Shown here one piece after another: positions 1 to 9,036 of a stretch of 64,000 nt of DNA. Within the stretch, counting starts at the first letter, position 1. Each line of letters begins with the position of its first letter. Source of the DNA: Bacteroidota bacterium (GTDB taxonomy: Bacteria > Bacteroidota > Bacteroidia > Chitinophagales > Chitinophagaceae); NCBI GenBank assembly GCA_029555415.1, contig JAKPSI010000077.1:1-64000 (forward strand), written 5' to 3'. The translations under genes and the position numbers were made by a program. The notes beneath the pieces were generated by a model. The model was given only the letters and a program-made list of their open reading frames with translations. It searched no databases and was not told the DNA's origin.

Positions 1-14
1 TCTCCTTCTGATCC

Positions 15-284
15 TTGAAACGAACGATCTCCATACATGTAACCGGAAAAGTACAGGGGGTGTATTACCGCCAGTCCACCAAAGAAAAAGCAATCGCACT
101 CGGCATCACCGGCCATGTGCAGAATGAACGGGATGGCTCCGTTTCCATCACCGCAACCGGCACTGATATACAACTGGATGAACTGATCGCCTGGTGCCGC
201 AGGGGCCCTGCGCGGGCGATGGTGGATCAGGTGCATGTGACAGAACGGCCACTTGAAGAGATCGGGAAATTCAGTATAAATTAA
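15..284 (+). CDS. acyP: Acylphosphatase
   Basis: Hydrolyses the carboxyl-phosphate bond of acylphosphates in the cytosol. The 89-residue length is the full family length. The N-terminal part carries the acylphosphatase signature: GKVQGVYYRQSTKEKA holds the phosphate-binding loop and catalytic Arg, and HVQNERDGSV holds the catalytic-type Asn. The frame is closed by a TGA at 9-11, so the only start that keeps the conserved N-terminus is TTG at 15. A start further upstream is impossible. No Shine-Dalgarno is visible, but only 14 bases precede the gene in this window. It may follow an unseen upstream gene. Confidence 0.9.
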   Translation: MKRTISIHVTGKVQGVYYRQSTKEKAIALGITGHVQNERDGSVSITATGTDIQLDELIAWCRRGPARAMVDQVHVTERPLEEIGKFSIN

Positions 285-771
285 TGTGAAAGCAGTATTA
301 GGCAGATCGTATTAAGACCTTTCTAACAGGCGAACTTGTTTTATTAAAATCTTCAGTTTCAAATTAACGCTCAGACCACCTAATCTACCGCCTTTAGCGA
401 CTATTTTATAATGACCCCTCTGTTCTTCGAAGCCTCTGGCTTCACTGACGACTATACAGCCGCTGGCAAGACGGCAATTATTAATGATTAATAATACTAT
501 TCAATATAAACGCCTGAATTAAAACCTGAAACATTGTTATTTGAAACTGCAAGTTTCGAACAACATGCATAATAACTTTATTGCACTCGCTGCAAGCGAT
601 AAAATAAAACCCCGGAACTAAAAGTTCCGGGGCCCGCTACTCCTGAAATTGTATCAAAAATGATCACAAAAAAAGCCACTGATGAAAACACCAGCAGCTT
701 TAATATCAGCTCTTGTCAGAACGCACCTATTACCTCTTACCTCTTAACTATTACCTTACACCTCTTACCTC
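285..771. other. Intergenic gap without recognisable gene
   Basis: No convincing reading frame or RNA gene was seen in these 487 bases. The gap is AT-rich and contains a minus-strand terminator (610-632), a weak inverted repeat at about 543-557, and a 25-bp direct repeat at its right edge. A decayed gene remains possible, but no protein similarity was recognised. Confidence 0.5.
610..632 (-). terminator. Rho-independent terminator downstream of threonine dehydrogenase
   Basis: A perfect 10-bp stem (CCCCGGAACT / AGTTCCGGGG) with a 3-base loop is followed, on the minus strand, by TTTTATTTTA. It lies about 140 bases past the stop codon of the minus-strand dehydrogenase gene. Confidence 0.8.
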
Positions 772-785
772 TTAACTATTACCTT
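733..785. repeat. 25-bp direct repeat overlapping a stop codon
   Basis: Two identical 25-bp copies (733-757 and 761-785) are built from the units CCTCTTA and ACTATTACC. The second copy contains the TAA stop (772-774) and last codons of the minus-strand dehydrogenase. It belongs to the class of degenerate tandem repeats found at many gene ends in this window. Confidence 0.8.
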
Positions 786-1725
786 TTTCAAGATTTTTTA
801 GCATATCACCGGTCATCCTTTCCAGATCATACTCCTCCTTCCAACCCCAATCCTTCCTTGCCACTGCATCATCAATGCTTTGCGGCCAGCTGTCGGCGAT
901 CTGCTGGCGGTAGTCCGGCTTATAACTGATCGTGAATTCCGGGATATGTTTCTTGATCTCCGCTGCGATCTCTTTGGGAGAGAAACTCATGGAGGAAACA
1001 TTATAGGAAGTGCGGATCTTGATCTTCGAGGCGGGTGCTTCCATCAGTTCAATGGTGGCACGGATCGCATCATCCATATACATCATCGGCAGGTAGGTAT
1101 CTTCCTGCAGGAAGCAATTGTATTTCTTTTCCTCCAAAGCCTGATGGAATATCTCCACAGCGTAATCGGTCGTGCCTCCACCCGGTTCTGATTTATAGGA
1201 GATCAGTCCGGGATAACGGATGCTTCTTACATCCACCCCATAACGCTGATGGAAATAATGGCACCAGAATTCACCGGCGTATTTGCTGATCCCATAGACC
1301 GTGATCGGTTCGATGATCGTTTGCTGCGGGCAATTTTGACGAGGCGATGTGGGACCAAATACCGCGATCGAACTCGGCCAGTATACTTTATGTAATTTTT
1401 CCTCGCGGGCGATGTCCAGTACATTCAGCAGGCCCTGCATGTTCAGGTTCCAGGCCAGTCCGGGATTCTTTTCACCGGTGGCGGACAGGATCGCAGCCAG
1501 CAGATAGATCTGTGTGATGTTCTGGCGGATCACCTGCACATGCAACATCTCTTTGTTCATCACATCCAGTGAAACATAGGGGCCTGTTCCTTCCAGCAGA
1601 GGGTTCTGTTCCCTCAGGTCGGATGCCACCACATTGGCATTGCCATAAATTTTACGGAGTGCCAGGGTGAGCTCCACCCCGATCTGGCCAGAGGCGCCAA
1701 TGACCAGTATCTTTTCTTTGACCAT
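772..1725 (-). CDS. tdh: SDR-type L-threonine 3-dehydrogenase (NAD-dependent epimerase family)
   Basis: Probably oxidises L-threonine to 2-amino-3-ketobutyrate with NAD+. This is the short-chain, UDP-galactose-4-epimerase-like form common in Bacteroidota, not the zinc form. Visible features are the Rossmann motif GASGQIG near the N-terminus, the catalytic YGISKYAGE (YxxxK), and the SSIAVFGP strand. The length of 317 residues fits the family. The open frame extends to 1773, but the start at 1725 (MVKEKILVIGASG) begins directly at the first Rossmann strand. Upstream on the minus strand lies a TTTG-N20-CATCTTTG promoter-like pair. A related sugar epimerase is the alternative, but the spacing of motifs favours threonine dehydrogenase. 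Confidence 0.82.
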   Translation of the reverse strand: MVKEKILVIGASGQIGVELTLALRKIYGNANVVASDLREQNPLLEGTGPYVSLDVMNKEMLHVQVIRQNITQIYLLAAILSATGEKNPGLAWNLNMQGLLNVLDIAREEKLHKVYWPSSIAVFGPTSPRQNCPQQTIIEPITVYGISKYAGEFWCHYFHQRYGVDVRSIRYPGLISYKSEPGGGTTDYAVEIFHQALEEKKYNCFLQEDTYLPMMYMDDAIRATIELMEAPASKIKIRTSYNVSSMSFSPKEIAAEIKKHIPEFTISYKPDYRQQIADSWPQSIDDAVARKDWGWKEEYDLERMTGDMLKNLEKGNS

Positions 1726-1819
1726 AGCAAGCGATTGAGCAGCAAAGATGAATGACCGGCCCTCAAATTCCAAATCTCATCTTACAAAAGCCCGGAAAGG
1801 AAAACTAAAAACTTACCGC

Positions 1820-1827
1820 TAATTTTG
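1820..1827 (+). promoter_or_regulatory. Bacteroidota -7 promoter element for kdsA
   Basis: TAATTTTG matches TAnnTTTG exactly and ends 4 bases before the kdsA ATG. With the usual spacing, transcription would start at or next to the ATG (leaderless). No clear -33 TTTG was found at the expected distance. Confidence 0.6.
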
Positions 1828-1831
1828 CGGC

Positions 1832-2653
1832 ATGGATAATTTTCTGAAGGACCTGTTCGCCCGCCAGTCGTACGACCCGGCCCATTTCTTCCTGCTCGCC
1901 GGACCCTGCGTCGTGGAAAGCGAAGAATTGCTGGATGAAGTGGCACAAAAAGTATCGACCGTTTGCCGCAACCTCGGCATCCCCTATATCTTCAAATCCT
2001 CCTACCGTAAAGCGAACCGCACAAGCGGCAGCTCTTTTACCGGACTGGGTGATGAGACCGCATTACAGTTGTTGCAAAAGACGGGCAGGAAATATGACCT
2101 GCCTGTGGTGACCGATATCCACTCTGCTCCGGAAGCTGCCATGGCTGCTCCTTATGCGGATGTACTGCAGATCCCGGCCTTCCTGTGCAGGCAGACCGAC
2201 CTGCTGATCGCCGCTGCTGAAACCGGAAGGATCGTGAATGTGAAGAAAGGTCAATTCGTGAGTGGTGAAGCCATGAAATTCGCGGTGGAGAAGATCCGCA
2301 ACGCGGGCAATCAAAAGATCATGCTGACGGAACGCGGCACCACATTCGGTTACCAGGACCTGGTGGTCGATTACCGCAACATCCCCGCTATGCAGGCTCA
2401 TGGTGTACCGGTGGTGATGGATGTAACACATTCCCTGCAACAACCCAACCTGAGCTCCGGCATCACGGGCGGCAATCCGCAACTGATCGGCACGATCGCC
2501 AAAGCTGCCATCGCGGCGGGTGCGGACGGGCTTTTCATTGAAACACACCCGAACCCGTCAGTAGCGAAAAGTGATGGCGCGAATATGCTGCGCCTCGATC
2601 TGCTGGAGCCCCTGCTGGAACAATTAGTGAAGCTGCGCAAAGCAGTAGTATAA
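1832..2653 (+). CDS. kdsA: 3-deoxy-8-phosphooctulonate (KDO-8-P) synthase
   Basis: Condenses phosphoenolpyruvate with D-arabinose 5-phosphate to KDO-8-phosphate, the first step towards the KDO of lipopolysaccharide inner core. The 273 residues show the family blocks LLAGPCVVES near residue 22, KGQFVSGEAMKFAVEK, ERGTTFGY, VVMDVTHSLQQP and a closing SDGANMLRLD. The Cys in AGPCVVES is the metal ligand of the metal-dependent class; the E. coli-type enzyme has Asn there. The ATG is 4 bases after a TAnnTTTG box. The gene is monocistronic and ends in a bidirectional terminator shared with the convergent lolA-like gene. Confidence 0.96.
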   Translation: MDNFLKDLFARQSYDPAHFFLLAGPCVVESEELLDEVAQKVSTVCRNLGIPYIFKSSYRKANRTSGSSFTGLGDETALQLLQKTGRKYDLPVVTDIHSAPEAAMAAPYADVLQIPAFLCRQTDLLIAAAETGRIVNVKKGQFVSGEAMKFAVEKIRNAGNQKIMLTERGTTFGYQDLVVDYRNIPAMQAHGVPVVMDVTHSLQQPNLSSGITGGNPQLIGTIAKAAIAAGADGLFIETHPNPSVAKSDGANMLRLDLLEPLLEQLVKLRKAVV

Positions 2654-2657
2654 AATA

Positions 2658-2686
2658 AAAAGGCAGACCCTATGGTCTGCCTTTTT
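2658..2686. terminator. Bidirectional terminator between kdsA and lolA-like gene
   Basis: The stem AAGGCAGACC / GGTCTGCCTT has a 4-base loop and is flanked by A-rich sequence on the left and a T-run on the right. It can therefore stop transcripts from both convergent genes. Confidence 0.88.
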
Positions 2687-2704
2687 TCATTGCAGTATTT
2701 TATG

Positions 2705-3355
2705 TTACCGGAGGTCCACTTCTTCCACACCGGGATATTTCTTCTTATCGAATGAAAACTCCGTATCCGCTATCACGGTACTGGTGTTCATGCTGCTCAC
2801 CGTATAACTGTAACGGTTACCCGCTTTTTCCAGCACCTTGGTACTGTAGATGGATTTATTGGCCTTATCGATCAGCAGGTACACTTTATGGAAGGGCTTG
2901 CTTTTATCTACCGGGGTCATTTCGATCTCCTGCACCACTTTGTTGCCAACTTTCTTTTCACCGTTCAGCATGTACAGGAAATCCTTATCGTAAAAATTAG
3001 TGAACAATTTCTGGGGCGTGATCATACCACTGGAGGCATCAAGATTACTGATGGTTACTTCGTTGGCGGCTTTGTCGTAGTTCCAAACCGTAGCCCCGTT
3101 GCAGAAGATCTCCTGTCCGCCGAAACTCACCCGGTATTTGGTGCCTTTCATCAGCAGGGTACCGGATTTAGCGGCCAGTTGTTTGCCGGCGGCATTCTCC
3201 GCTTTGTACGCGAAACTGGCTTTAACGGACTTGAACGTTTTGAATTTGGCGCTGACCCCGTCAAGGATCGCTTTGGCAGCGGGATCATTGGTGGTCTGTG
3301 AAAAAGCCGTCCAACTCAAAGCGATCAGCAACGTCGCGGTAAAAAATTTCTTCAT
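2705..3355 (-). CDS. lolA: LolA-like outer-membrane lipoprotein carrier
   Basis: Periplasmic carrier expected to shuttle lipoproteins from the inner membrane to the outer membrane. The 216-residue product starts with a Sec signal peptide (about residues 1-19, ending AFSQ). The mature part has the LolA beta-sheet pattern: repeated amphipathic strands, a GTLLMKGTKYRVSF segment, FCNGATVWNYD, and a late TEFSFDKKKYPGVEEVDLR. A minus-strand TATCTTTG box lies at 3397-3404, giving a leader of about 40 bases that contains a small GC hairpin. It is convergent with kdsA. Family membership is clear; its role in lipoprotein sorting is taken from the family. Confidence 0.85.
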   Translation of the reverse strand: MKKFFTATLLIALSWTAFSQTTNDPAAKAILDGVSAKFKTFKSVKASFAYKAENAAGKQLAAKSGTLLMKGTKYRVSFGGQEIFCNGATVWNYDKAANEVTISNLDASSGMITPQKLFTNFYDKDFLYMLNGEKKVGNKVVQEIEMTPVDKSKPFHKVYLLIDKANKSIYSTKVLEKAGNRYSYTVSSMNTSTVIADTEFSFDKKKYPGVEEVDLR

Positions 3356-3484
3356 GATGGTACTTTATGGTGGTGGCCGGTTTGATGACCGGCGGGCAAA
3401 GATAACCGATTTCCTTAAAAAGGATGATGAGGCCGGTTACAGGGTTGCAAGTAACCTGATCTTAACAGTTTTATGACGATATGA

Positions 3485-6064
3485 TCATCCCAGCGCATCC
3501 AGATGCTGCTGCAGGTCCATTTCCGTTTTGATGAGCACTTCACGGGCTTTGCTGCCCTGGTTGGGACCCACGATACCCGCCGATTCCAGCTGATCCATCA
3601 GTCGCCCCGCCCGGTTATAACCCAGTTTCATCCGGCGCTGTAACAGGGAGGTGGAACCGATCTGGTTCTGAACGATGAGGCGTGCGGCATCTTCGAAAAG
3701 GGAGTCGCGGTCAGACAGGTCGAAGTCCTTCCCTTCCATATCCTTCTCGTCGATATATTCCGGCAGCAGAAAGGCCTGCGGATAACCGCGCTGCTTCCCG
3801 ATGAATTCAACGACATTCTCCACTTCCGGTGTATCCACGAATACGCATTGCAGACGAGTTACTTCACCATGGTGCGAGATCAGCATATCTCCTTTTCCGA
3901 TCAGCTGATCGGCACCACCCGCATCAAGGATGGTACGGGAGTCGATCTTGGAAGATACCTTGAACGCGATACGTGAAGGGAAGTTGGCCTTGATGGTACC
4001 TGTGATGATGTTCACCGAAGGACGCTGGGTGGCGATGATCAGGTGAATACCTACGGCACGTGCCAGCTGGGCCAAACGCGCGATCGGCATCTCGATCTCC
4101 TTACCGGCGGTCATGATCAGGTCCGCAAACTCATCGATCACCAGTACGATGAACGGCAGGTACTGATGCCCTTTCTCGGGATTCAGTCTGCGTTTGATGA
4201 ACTTATCATTGTACTCTTTGATGTTCCGCGCACCCGCTTCTTTCAGCAGGTCATAACGGTTATCCATCTCGATACACAATGCGTTCAGCGTATTGATCAC
4301 TTTCTTGGTATCGGTGATGATGGCTTCATCCTCGCCCGGCAACTTGGCCAGGAAATGTTTTTCGATCACACGGTACAGACTCAGCTCCACTTTCTTCGGA
4401 TCGATCAGTACGAACTTGAGTTGTGACGGATGTTTCTTGTACAGCAGGGAAACAAGGATGGCGTTCACCCCAACGGATTTACCCTGACCCGTGGCACCGG
4501 CCATGAGCAAGTGAGGCATACTGGCCAGGTCAACGATGAAATTCTCATTATCGATCCGTTTACCGATGGCGATGGGCAGACTGTAACTGTTATGCTGGAA
4601 TTTCTCGGAAGCCAGCAGGGTTTTCATGCCCACGATACTCTTCTTCACATTGGGTACCTCTATACCGATGGTGCCTTTACCGGGTATGGGCGCGATGATT
4701 CGGATACCGAGGGCAGCAAGGCTCAGGGCGATATCATCTTCCAGGTTCTTGATCCTGGAGATGCGGATACCCGCCGCCGGTACGATCTCGTATAATGTAA
4801 CGGTCGGGCCTACCGTGGCACTGATCTTCTGTATCTCGATGGAATAGTTGCGCAGGGTGGAGATGATCTGGTTCTTATGATTCTCCAGTTCACTTGCGTC
4901 CTGTACGATCTTCTCTGCCGCATAAGTTTCCAGCAGGTTCAGGGTCGGATATTTATAATCACGCAGATCGAGCGTCGGCTCATAAGGAGGCAGGTTCTCA
5001 ATAACGGTCTCCTGTTGTTCCGCGATGGGATCAGGAACGGATTTGATCTCCAGTTCCAGATCATCACCGGACACAACGGGTTCCGGTGCTTTCTGTACGG
5101 GCTTTACAGGAACTACGGGTTCTATGGGCAGATCATGCGCATGGATGATCTCATTCACCACTTCTTTTTCAGGTGTGGTTTCTTCCGCCTCTATCGCTTC
5201 CACTGCCTCTTCCGGAGTTTCTTCTTTTTCGATGAGCTGGAATTCCGGAACGGCTTCTTCCTTCACCGGATTCACCAGCGCGCGGCCTTTATCTTTCAGC
5301 GTATTGGTCTTACCGGCATCGTACAGATCATTGATAGTGGCACCGGCGATCACCGTTTTATCTTTTTCGTCCTCTCCTTTCTCCTCCTCAGTAGCGGCTT
5401 CCTCTGTTATAGCAGGAGCGGCAGCACGCTGGGGCAGATTGAACGCGGGATTGAATTGCCAGATGAAATAACCCAGTGCAAGTAGTAACAGGATGGCAGC
5501 TGTTCCGAAATTACCGACCGCTCCGGTCATCATATCACTGATCATATTCCCCACACCACCGCCGAAGCGGAAATCGCTGCTGGCAAAAATGAAGGATAAG
5601 GAGGCGGACAGCACGACCAGTCCGACCGTTACATATTTCAGATTACGCCAGATCGAGAATACCCGGCGGGTAAATAAAAGATTGGTACCGACCACGAAGA
5701 AGAAGGTACAGATGAGCAGGGACGCCACCCCGAATCCTTTATAGATGAAGAAATGCGAAACGAGTGCACCCAAACGGCCCAGCAGGTTGGATACATGCAC
5801 ACTGTTCTCGAATAGGATGGAGAGTCCGCTGCTGAAGACCTTTTGCTGGTCTTCCTTCCAGGTGAAGAAATAGGAAATGAAAGCAATGAACAGGAAAATG
5901 GCCAGCAACAGGAATACCGCGCCTGTGATCTTCCAGGTCCGCTCGTCACGTGCCAATGCCTTCCAATCGATGCTTTCCTCTTTCTCTGCCTTGAATGAAC
6001 GGGATGCGGGGGCAGGTTTTTCCGAAGGACTGGTTTTTGATTTCTTTTTCAGCTTGTTAGCCAT
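3485..6064 (-). CDS. ftsK: DNA translocase FtsK
   Basis: Divisome-anchored ATP-driven DNA pump that clears and resolves chromosome termini during division. The 859-residue product has about four transmembrane segments (roughly residues 45-205), an acidic and proline-rich linker (210-370), then the motor with Walker A GATGQGKS (about 523-530) and Walker B LVIDEFADL (about 641-649). A C-terminal winged-helix gamma domain (about 790-845, ending SKAREVLI) reads orienting sequences. A minus-strand TATCTTTG box 5 bases before the ATG supports this start. Divergent from the sensor kinase at 6220. Confidence 0.96.
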   Translation of the reverse strand: MANKLKKKSKTSPSEKPAPASRSFKAEKEESIDWKALARDERTWKITGAVFLLLAIFLFIAFISYFFTWKEDQQKVFSSGLSILFENSVHVSNLLGRLGALVSHFFIYKGFGVASLLICTFFFVVGTNLLFTRRVFSIWRNLKYVTVGLVVLSASLSFIFASSDFRFGGGVGNMISDMMTGAVGNFGTAAILLLLALGYFIWQFNPAFNLPQRAAAPAITEEAATEEEKGEDEKDKTVIAGATINDLYDAGKTNTLKDKGRALVNPVKEEAVPEFQLIEKEETPEEAVEAIEAEETTPEKEVVNEIIHAHDLPIEPVVPVKPVQKAPEPVVSGDDLELEIKSVPDPIAEQQETVIENLPPYEPTLDLRDYKYPTLNLLETYAAEKIVQDASELENHKNQIISTLRNYSIEIQKISATVGPTVTLYEIVPAAGIRISRIKNLEDDIALSLAALGIRIIAPIPGKGTIGIEVPNVKKSIVGMKTLLASEKFQHNSYSLPIAIGKRIDNENFIVDLASMPHLLMAGATGQGKSVGVNAILVSLLYKKHPSQLKFVLIDPKKVELSLYRVIEKHFLAKLPGEDEAIITDTKKVINTLNALCIEMDNRYDLLKEAGARNIKEYNDKFIKRRLNPEKGHQYLPFIVLVIDEFADLIMTAGKEIEMPIARLAQLARAVGIHLIIATQRPSVNIITGTIKANFPSRIAFKVSSKIDSRTILDAGGADQLIGKGDMLISHHGEVTRLQCVFVDTPEVENVVEFIGKQRGYPQAFLLPEYIDEKDMEGKDFDLSDRDSLFEDAARLIVQNQIGSTSLLQRRMKLGYNRAGRLMDQLESAGIVGPNQGSKAREVLIKTEMDLQQHLDALG

Positions 6065-6069
6065 GTCTG

Positions 6070-6077
6070 CAAAGATA
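6070..6077 (-). promoter_or_regulatory. -7 promoter element for ftsK
   Basis: TATCTTTG on the minus strand lies 5 bases upstream of the ftsK ATG. It matches TAnnTTTG and suggests a leaderless or nearly leaderless transcript. Confidence 0.55.
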
Positions 6078-6219
6078 ATAATGTTTGATTTTCCACGGAG
6101 GGCTGTTCGCCCTGACCCTCAACGGGCACCGGGCTCAAAAATACCGGAAAGTAGTATGGAAAACATCAGAAAAAACAGCGGCGAAGCCTTACATTTGAAG
6201 GACTCCCCCTCACTGCTGT

Positions 6220-8133
6220 ATGAATAGAAAAATCTGGCTCCTGGTTATCCTGCTGCCGGCATTCATTTTGCCGGGCCTCTTCGCGTCCGCTCAGGGGAAA
6301 ACGCCTGACAGCTGGATCGACATCAATCATATCCGCTTTGCGGCGCCAATCATGAATCAGGTGCGTAATGCTTATGCTTCGCCTGACAGCGAGTGGGAGC
6401 ATCACCCGGAGATCGTTCACTTTACGGATGGGGTCATTCATAAAAAGGCTTTACCCAATGAAGTGGTCACGAAAAAATGTCTGCTGGAGTTCCATGCCTT
6501 CAATTCAGCAGATACTGCGGTCAGTGCTTTATTCTTCCCTGGTTTTTGTTACCGGGATATCCGTTTGTTCCGCAGAACAGCTAACGGCGTAACACTGTTA
6601 CCGCGTGTATTGTCACAGAACGAAGACAGCATCGGTTTCCGTGAGTTCACTCTCGCACCGCATGATTCAGCGGTCATCATCGCGGAGCTGAGTTTCCTGA
6701 AGACCTATATCAATACGGTCAGGCCAAGATTGCTCAATTCTGATTTTGAGGATTCCTTCATGGCCGATCTGCATGATTCACATAACCTGAGTGACCTGAT
6801 CACTTTCGTATTGTGCGGATTGCTGCTGATGATGGTGCTCTACTCCCTCGCCAACTTCTTCCAGGGTGCCAATAATGAATTCCTGTATTATTCCGGGTAT
6901 GCCTTCTTCCTGGGAATGATGCTTTTTATGAAGGCGATCTATAATTTCCATGCGACCGAGACCTCTTTCTTCATCGAGTCCTATCTGGATTTTATCATGC
7001 AGAATGCGGGAATCATCTTTTACATGATCTTCATGCGCCGCTTTCTGGACGCAAAGACCCAATACCGTTTCCTCGATAAATTATACAGTTATGGTGTGAT
7101 CCTGCTGGTCATTTCAAGCTTCCTCTACACCTACTTCCATTACTTCACGAATAATTTTCCTGCGGAGAATCTGGTCGAGAACATCACCAAATTCCTGCTT
7201 TTACTGATGGTCATCATTTTTCTGGTTTACAGTTCAAGCCGCTGGCAGGACCGATTGCTGCGCTACCTTTTCTGGGGCAATCTTTTCTTTTTCCTGTTCT
7301 CTGTACTGTCCCTCGCGCTGACACTGAATTCCAACCTCTTTGGCCTGACCGGTATCTTCCGGAATTCGCTTTTCTATTATGAAGCCGGACTATTCCTTGA
7401 ACTCGTATTCTTTCTGGCAGCCCTGAATCAGAAGAACAAATCGAATATCATCGCGCAAACGAAGGAAAGGGAAAGACTGAAAGCGGATAATCAGCTGAAG
7501 GAATACGAAAAAGAGATCGCCGTGTACAAGGCGCAGCAGAATGAAAGGGAACGGATCTCAGCAGATATGCATGATGAGCTGGGTTCGGGTATGACGGCCA
7601 TACGCCTGATGAGTGAGATCGCGCGGAACAAGATGAAGGAGAATACACCGGTCGAGATCGAGAAGATCTCTCATTCCGCCAATGACGTGCTTAATAAAAT
7701 GAACGCGATCATCTGGAGTATGAACAGTGGGAATGACAGTCTGGACAACCTCATCTCCTATATCCGTTCTTACGCGCTGGAATATTTCGAGAACACACCG
7801 ATCGAATGCAAGGTCATCACTCCTGAAACGATACCGGATCATCAGCTGACGGGCGACAAAAGGCGAAATGTATTCCTAAGTGTGAAAGAGTCGCTGAATA
7901 ATGTCATGAAGCACTCAAAAGGTTCTCATGTACAGATCACCTTAGAGATCAGCGACCAGTTATTGGTGCGCATCGCGGATAACGGTGCAGGGATCGATAT
8001 GCAGAACCTGCGTCAGTTCGGGAATGGTTTGAAAAATATCGCACACCGCATGGAAAGCATCGGTGGCACGTTCAGCATCCGGAATGAACATGGAACGATC
8101 ACGGAATTGAGACTTCCGCTTTACCAGCTCTGA
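6220..8133 (+). CDS. 7TMR-DISM sensor histidine kinase (HisKA_3/NarX type)
   Basis: Membrane sensor kinase. It has a signal peptide (about 1-25), an extracellular sensor domain of about 165 residues, seven predicted transmembrane helices of the 7TMR-DISM kind (about 190-400), a coiled coil (about 410-445), and a dimerisation/phosphoacceptor helix with DMHDELGSG (His about 451). A HATPase domain follows, with N-box KESLNNVMKHSKG, DNGAGID and GNGLKNIAHRM. TACATTTG at 6190-6197 is a likely promoter box. No response regulator is adjacent, so its partner is elsewhere. Its stop codon abuts the stop of the convergent DUF423 gene (TGATCA). Confidence 0.9.
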   Translation: MNRKIWLLVILLPAFILPGLFASAQGKTPDSWIDINHIRFAAPIMNQVRNAYASPDSEWEHHPEIVHFTDGVIHKKALPNEVVTKKCLLEFHAFNSADTAVSALFFPGFCYRDIRLFRRTANGVTLLPRVLSQNEDSIGFREFTLAPHDSAVIIAELSFLKTYINTVRPRLLNSDFEDSFMADLHDSHNLSDLITFVLCGLLLMMVLYSLANFFQGANNEFLYYSGYAFFLGMMLFMKAIYNFHATETSFFIESYLDFIMQNAGIIFYMIFMRRFLDAKTQYRFLDKLYSYGVILLVISSFLYTYFHYFTNNFPAENLVENITKFLLLLMVIIFLVYSSSRWQDRLLRYLFWGNLFFFLFSVLSLALTLNSNLFGLTGIFRNSLFYYEAGLFLELVFFLAALNQKNKSNIIAQTKERERLKADNQLKEYEKEIAVYKAQQNERERISADMHDELGSGMTAIRLMSEIARNKMKENTPVEIEKISHSANDVLNKMNAIIWSMNSGNDSLDNLISYIRSYALEYFENTPIECKVITPETIPDHQLTGDKRRNVFLSVKESLNNVMKHSKGSHVQITLEISDQLLVRIADNGAGIDMQNLRQFGNGLKNIAHRMESIGGTFSIRNEHGTITELRLPLYQL

Positions 8134-8523
8134 TCATTTACGCATCACTCCGATCATCAGGCAGATCCAGCCTGTGATGAAGCAAACACCACCCAATGGG
8201 GTAACGGGCCCCACGAAACGGATCGCGTCACTTCCATTCAATTTGAGGATGGTCAGCAGGTACAATGAGCCTGAAAAAAGGATGGTGCCTGCGATCAGCA
8301 GATTACCTGAAACACGTATCCACTTTTTATTCCCCTTTTCATAGAGCATTCCAACGGCCAGCAAAGCCAATGCATGGTACATCTGGTATTGAACCGCGGT
8401 CTGATAACCGTGAAGGATCTTTTCATCAGCGGTCAGCTGTTGCAGCCCGTGTGCGCCGAATGCGCCTAAAGCCACGCCTGAAGCGCCGAAGAAAGCTGCG
8501 AGGATGAGGAAGTTTCTATGCAT
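8134..8523 (-). CDS. DUF423 family small membrane protein
   Basis: A 129-residue protein with four hydrophobic helices and the family hallmark GVALGAFGAHGLQ near the N-terminus, as in YgdD/TMEM256-like proteins. Biochemical function is unknown for the family. It overlaps the start-side neighbour aroK by 8 bases (8516-8523), so the two are probably translationally coupled in the order gcdH-aroK-DUF423. Its stop codon touches that of the kinase gene on the other strand, leaving no intergenic DNA. Confidence 0.88.
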   Translation of the reverse strand: MHRNFLILAAFFGASGVALGAFGAHGLQQLTADEKILHGYQTAVQYQMYHALALLAVGMLYEKGNKKWIRVSGNLLIAGTILFSGSLYLLTILKLNGSDAIRFVGPVTPLGGVCFITGWICLMIGVMRK

Positions 8524-9022
8524 GGAATAATAATTCGATCAGTTTTTCCGGCTGCAGCGGCTCGTCATCGATATGGATGCCGGCCTGTTCATAATAAATG
8601 CGGCGGTCGGAGAATTTTTTGCTGATAAAAGCGCGCAATTGTTCATCAGAGAGATCACGCAGCAACGGCCGCTTATCTTTTTCATTCACCAGCCGTTTGT
8701 ACAAAGTATCCAGTGGCGTATTGATCCAGACCGTTTCGCCCTGCTCCTTCATGTAACCGATGTTGTTGAAATAACAGGGGGTACCGCCACCAACGGCCAT
8801 GACGAATGAATCATGACTTTCAGAAATGATATGAAGGGTTTCTTTTTCCAGCTGACGGAAATATTCCTCGCCTTTCGATGCGAAGATCTCCGTGATCGGC
8901 ACACCTTCACTCCCTTCTACCTGTTCATCCAGATCGAAGAAAGGCAGACCCAGTTGCTGGCTCAGGAGCCGCCCCCAGTATGATTTTCCCGATCCCATGA
9001 AACCTGTCAGGTATATCTTCAT
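8516..9022 (-). CDS. aroK: Shikimate kinase
   Basis: Phosphorylates shikimate at the 3-hydroxyl with ATP in aromatic amino acid synthesis. The 168 residues contain the P-loop GFMGSGKS (about 8-15), FFDLDEQVEGSEGVPITEIF with the substrate-binding Asp and the family Ile-Ala-Glu-like region, the GGGTP loop, and the lid Arg in KDKRPLL. It is preceded 14 bases upstream by the glutaryl-CoA dehydrogenase stop and overlaps the DUF423 start, so it sits in the middle of a three-gene operon without a metabolic theme. Confidence 0.95.
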   Translation of the reverse strand: MKIYLTGFMGSGKSYWGRLLSQQLGLPFFDLDEQVEGSEGVPITEIFASKGEEYFRQLEKETLHIISESHDSFVMAVGGGTPCYFNNIGYMKEQGETVWINTPLDTLYKRLVNEKDKRPLLRDLSDEQLRAFISKKFSDRRIYYEQAGIHIDDEPLQPEKLIELLFHA

Positions 9023-9036
9023 CGCGCGATCGTTTT

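Noticed and set aside
285-771. Possible tRNA or small RNA gene in the first gap
   Set aside because: Short hairpins exist, but no cloverleaf with TTCGA-type arm and acceptor pairing could be built. Only the terminator hairpin is convincing.
4877-5485. Long open frames on the plus strand within ftsK
   Set aside because: They mirror the low-complexity acidic linker of FtsK and encode Phe/Arg- or Ser-rich nonsense without a start signal.
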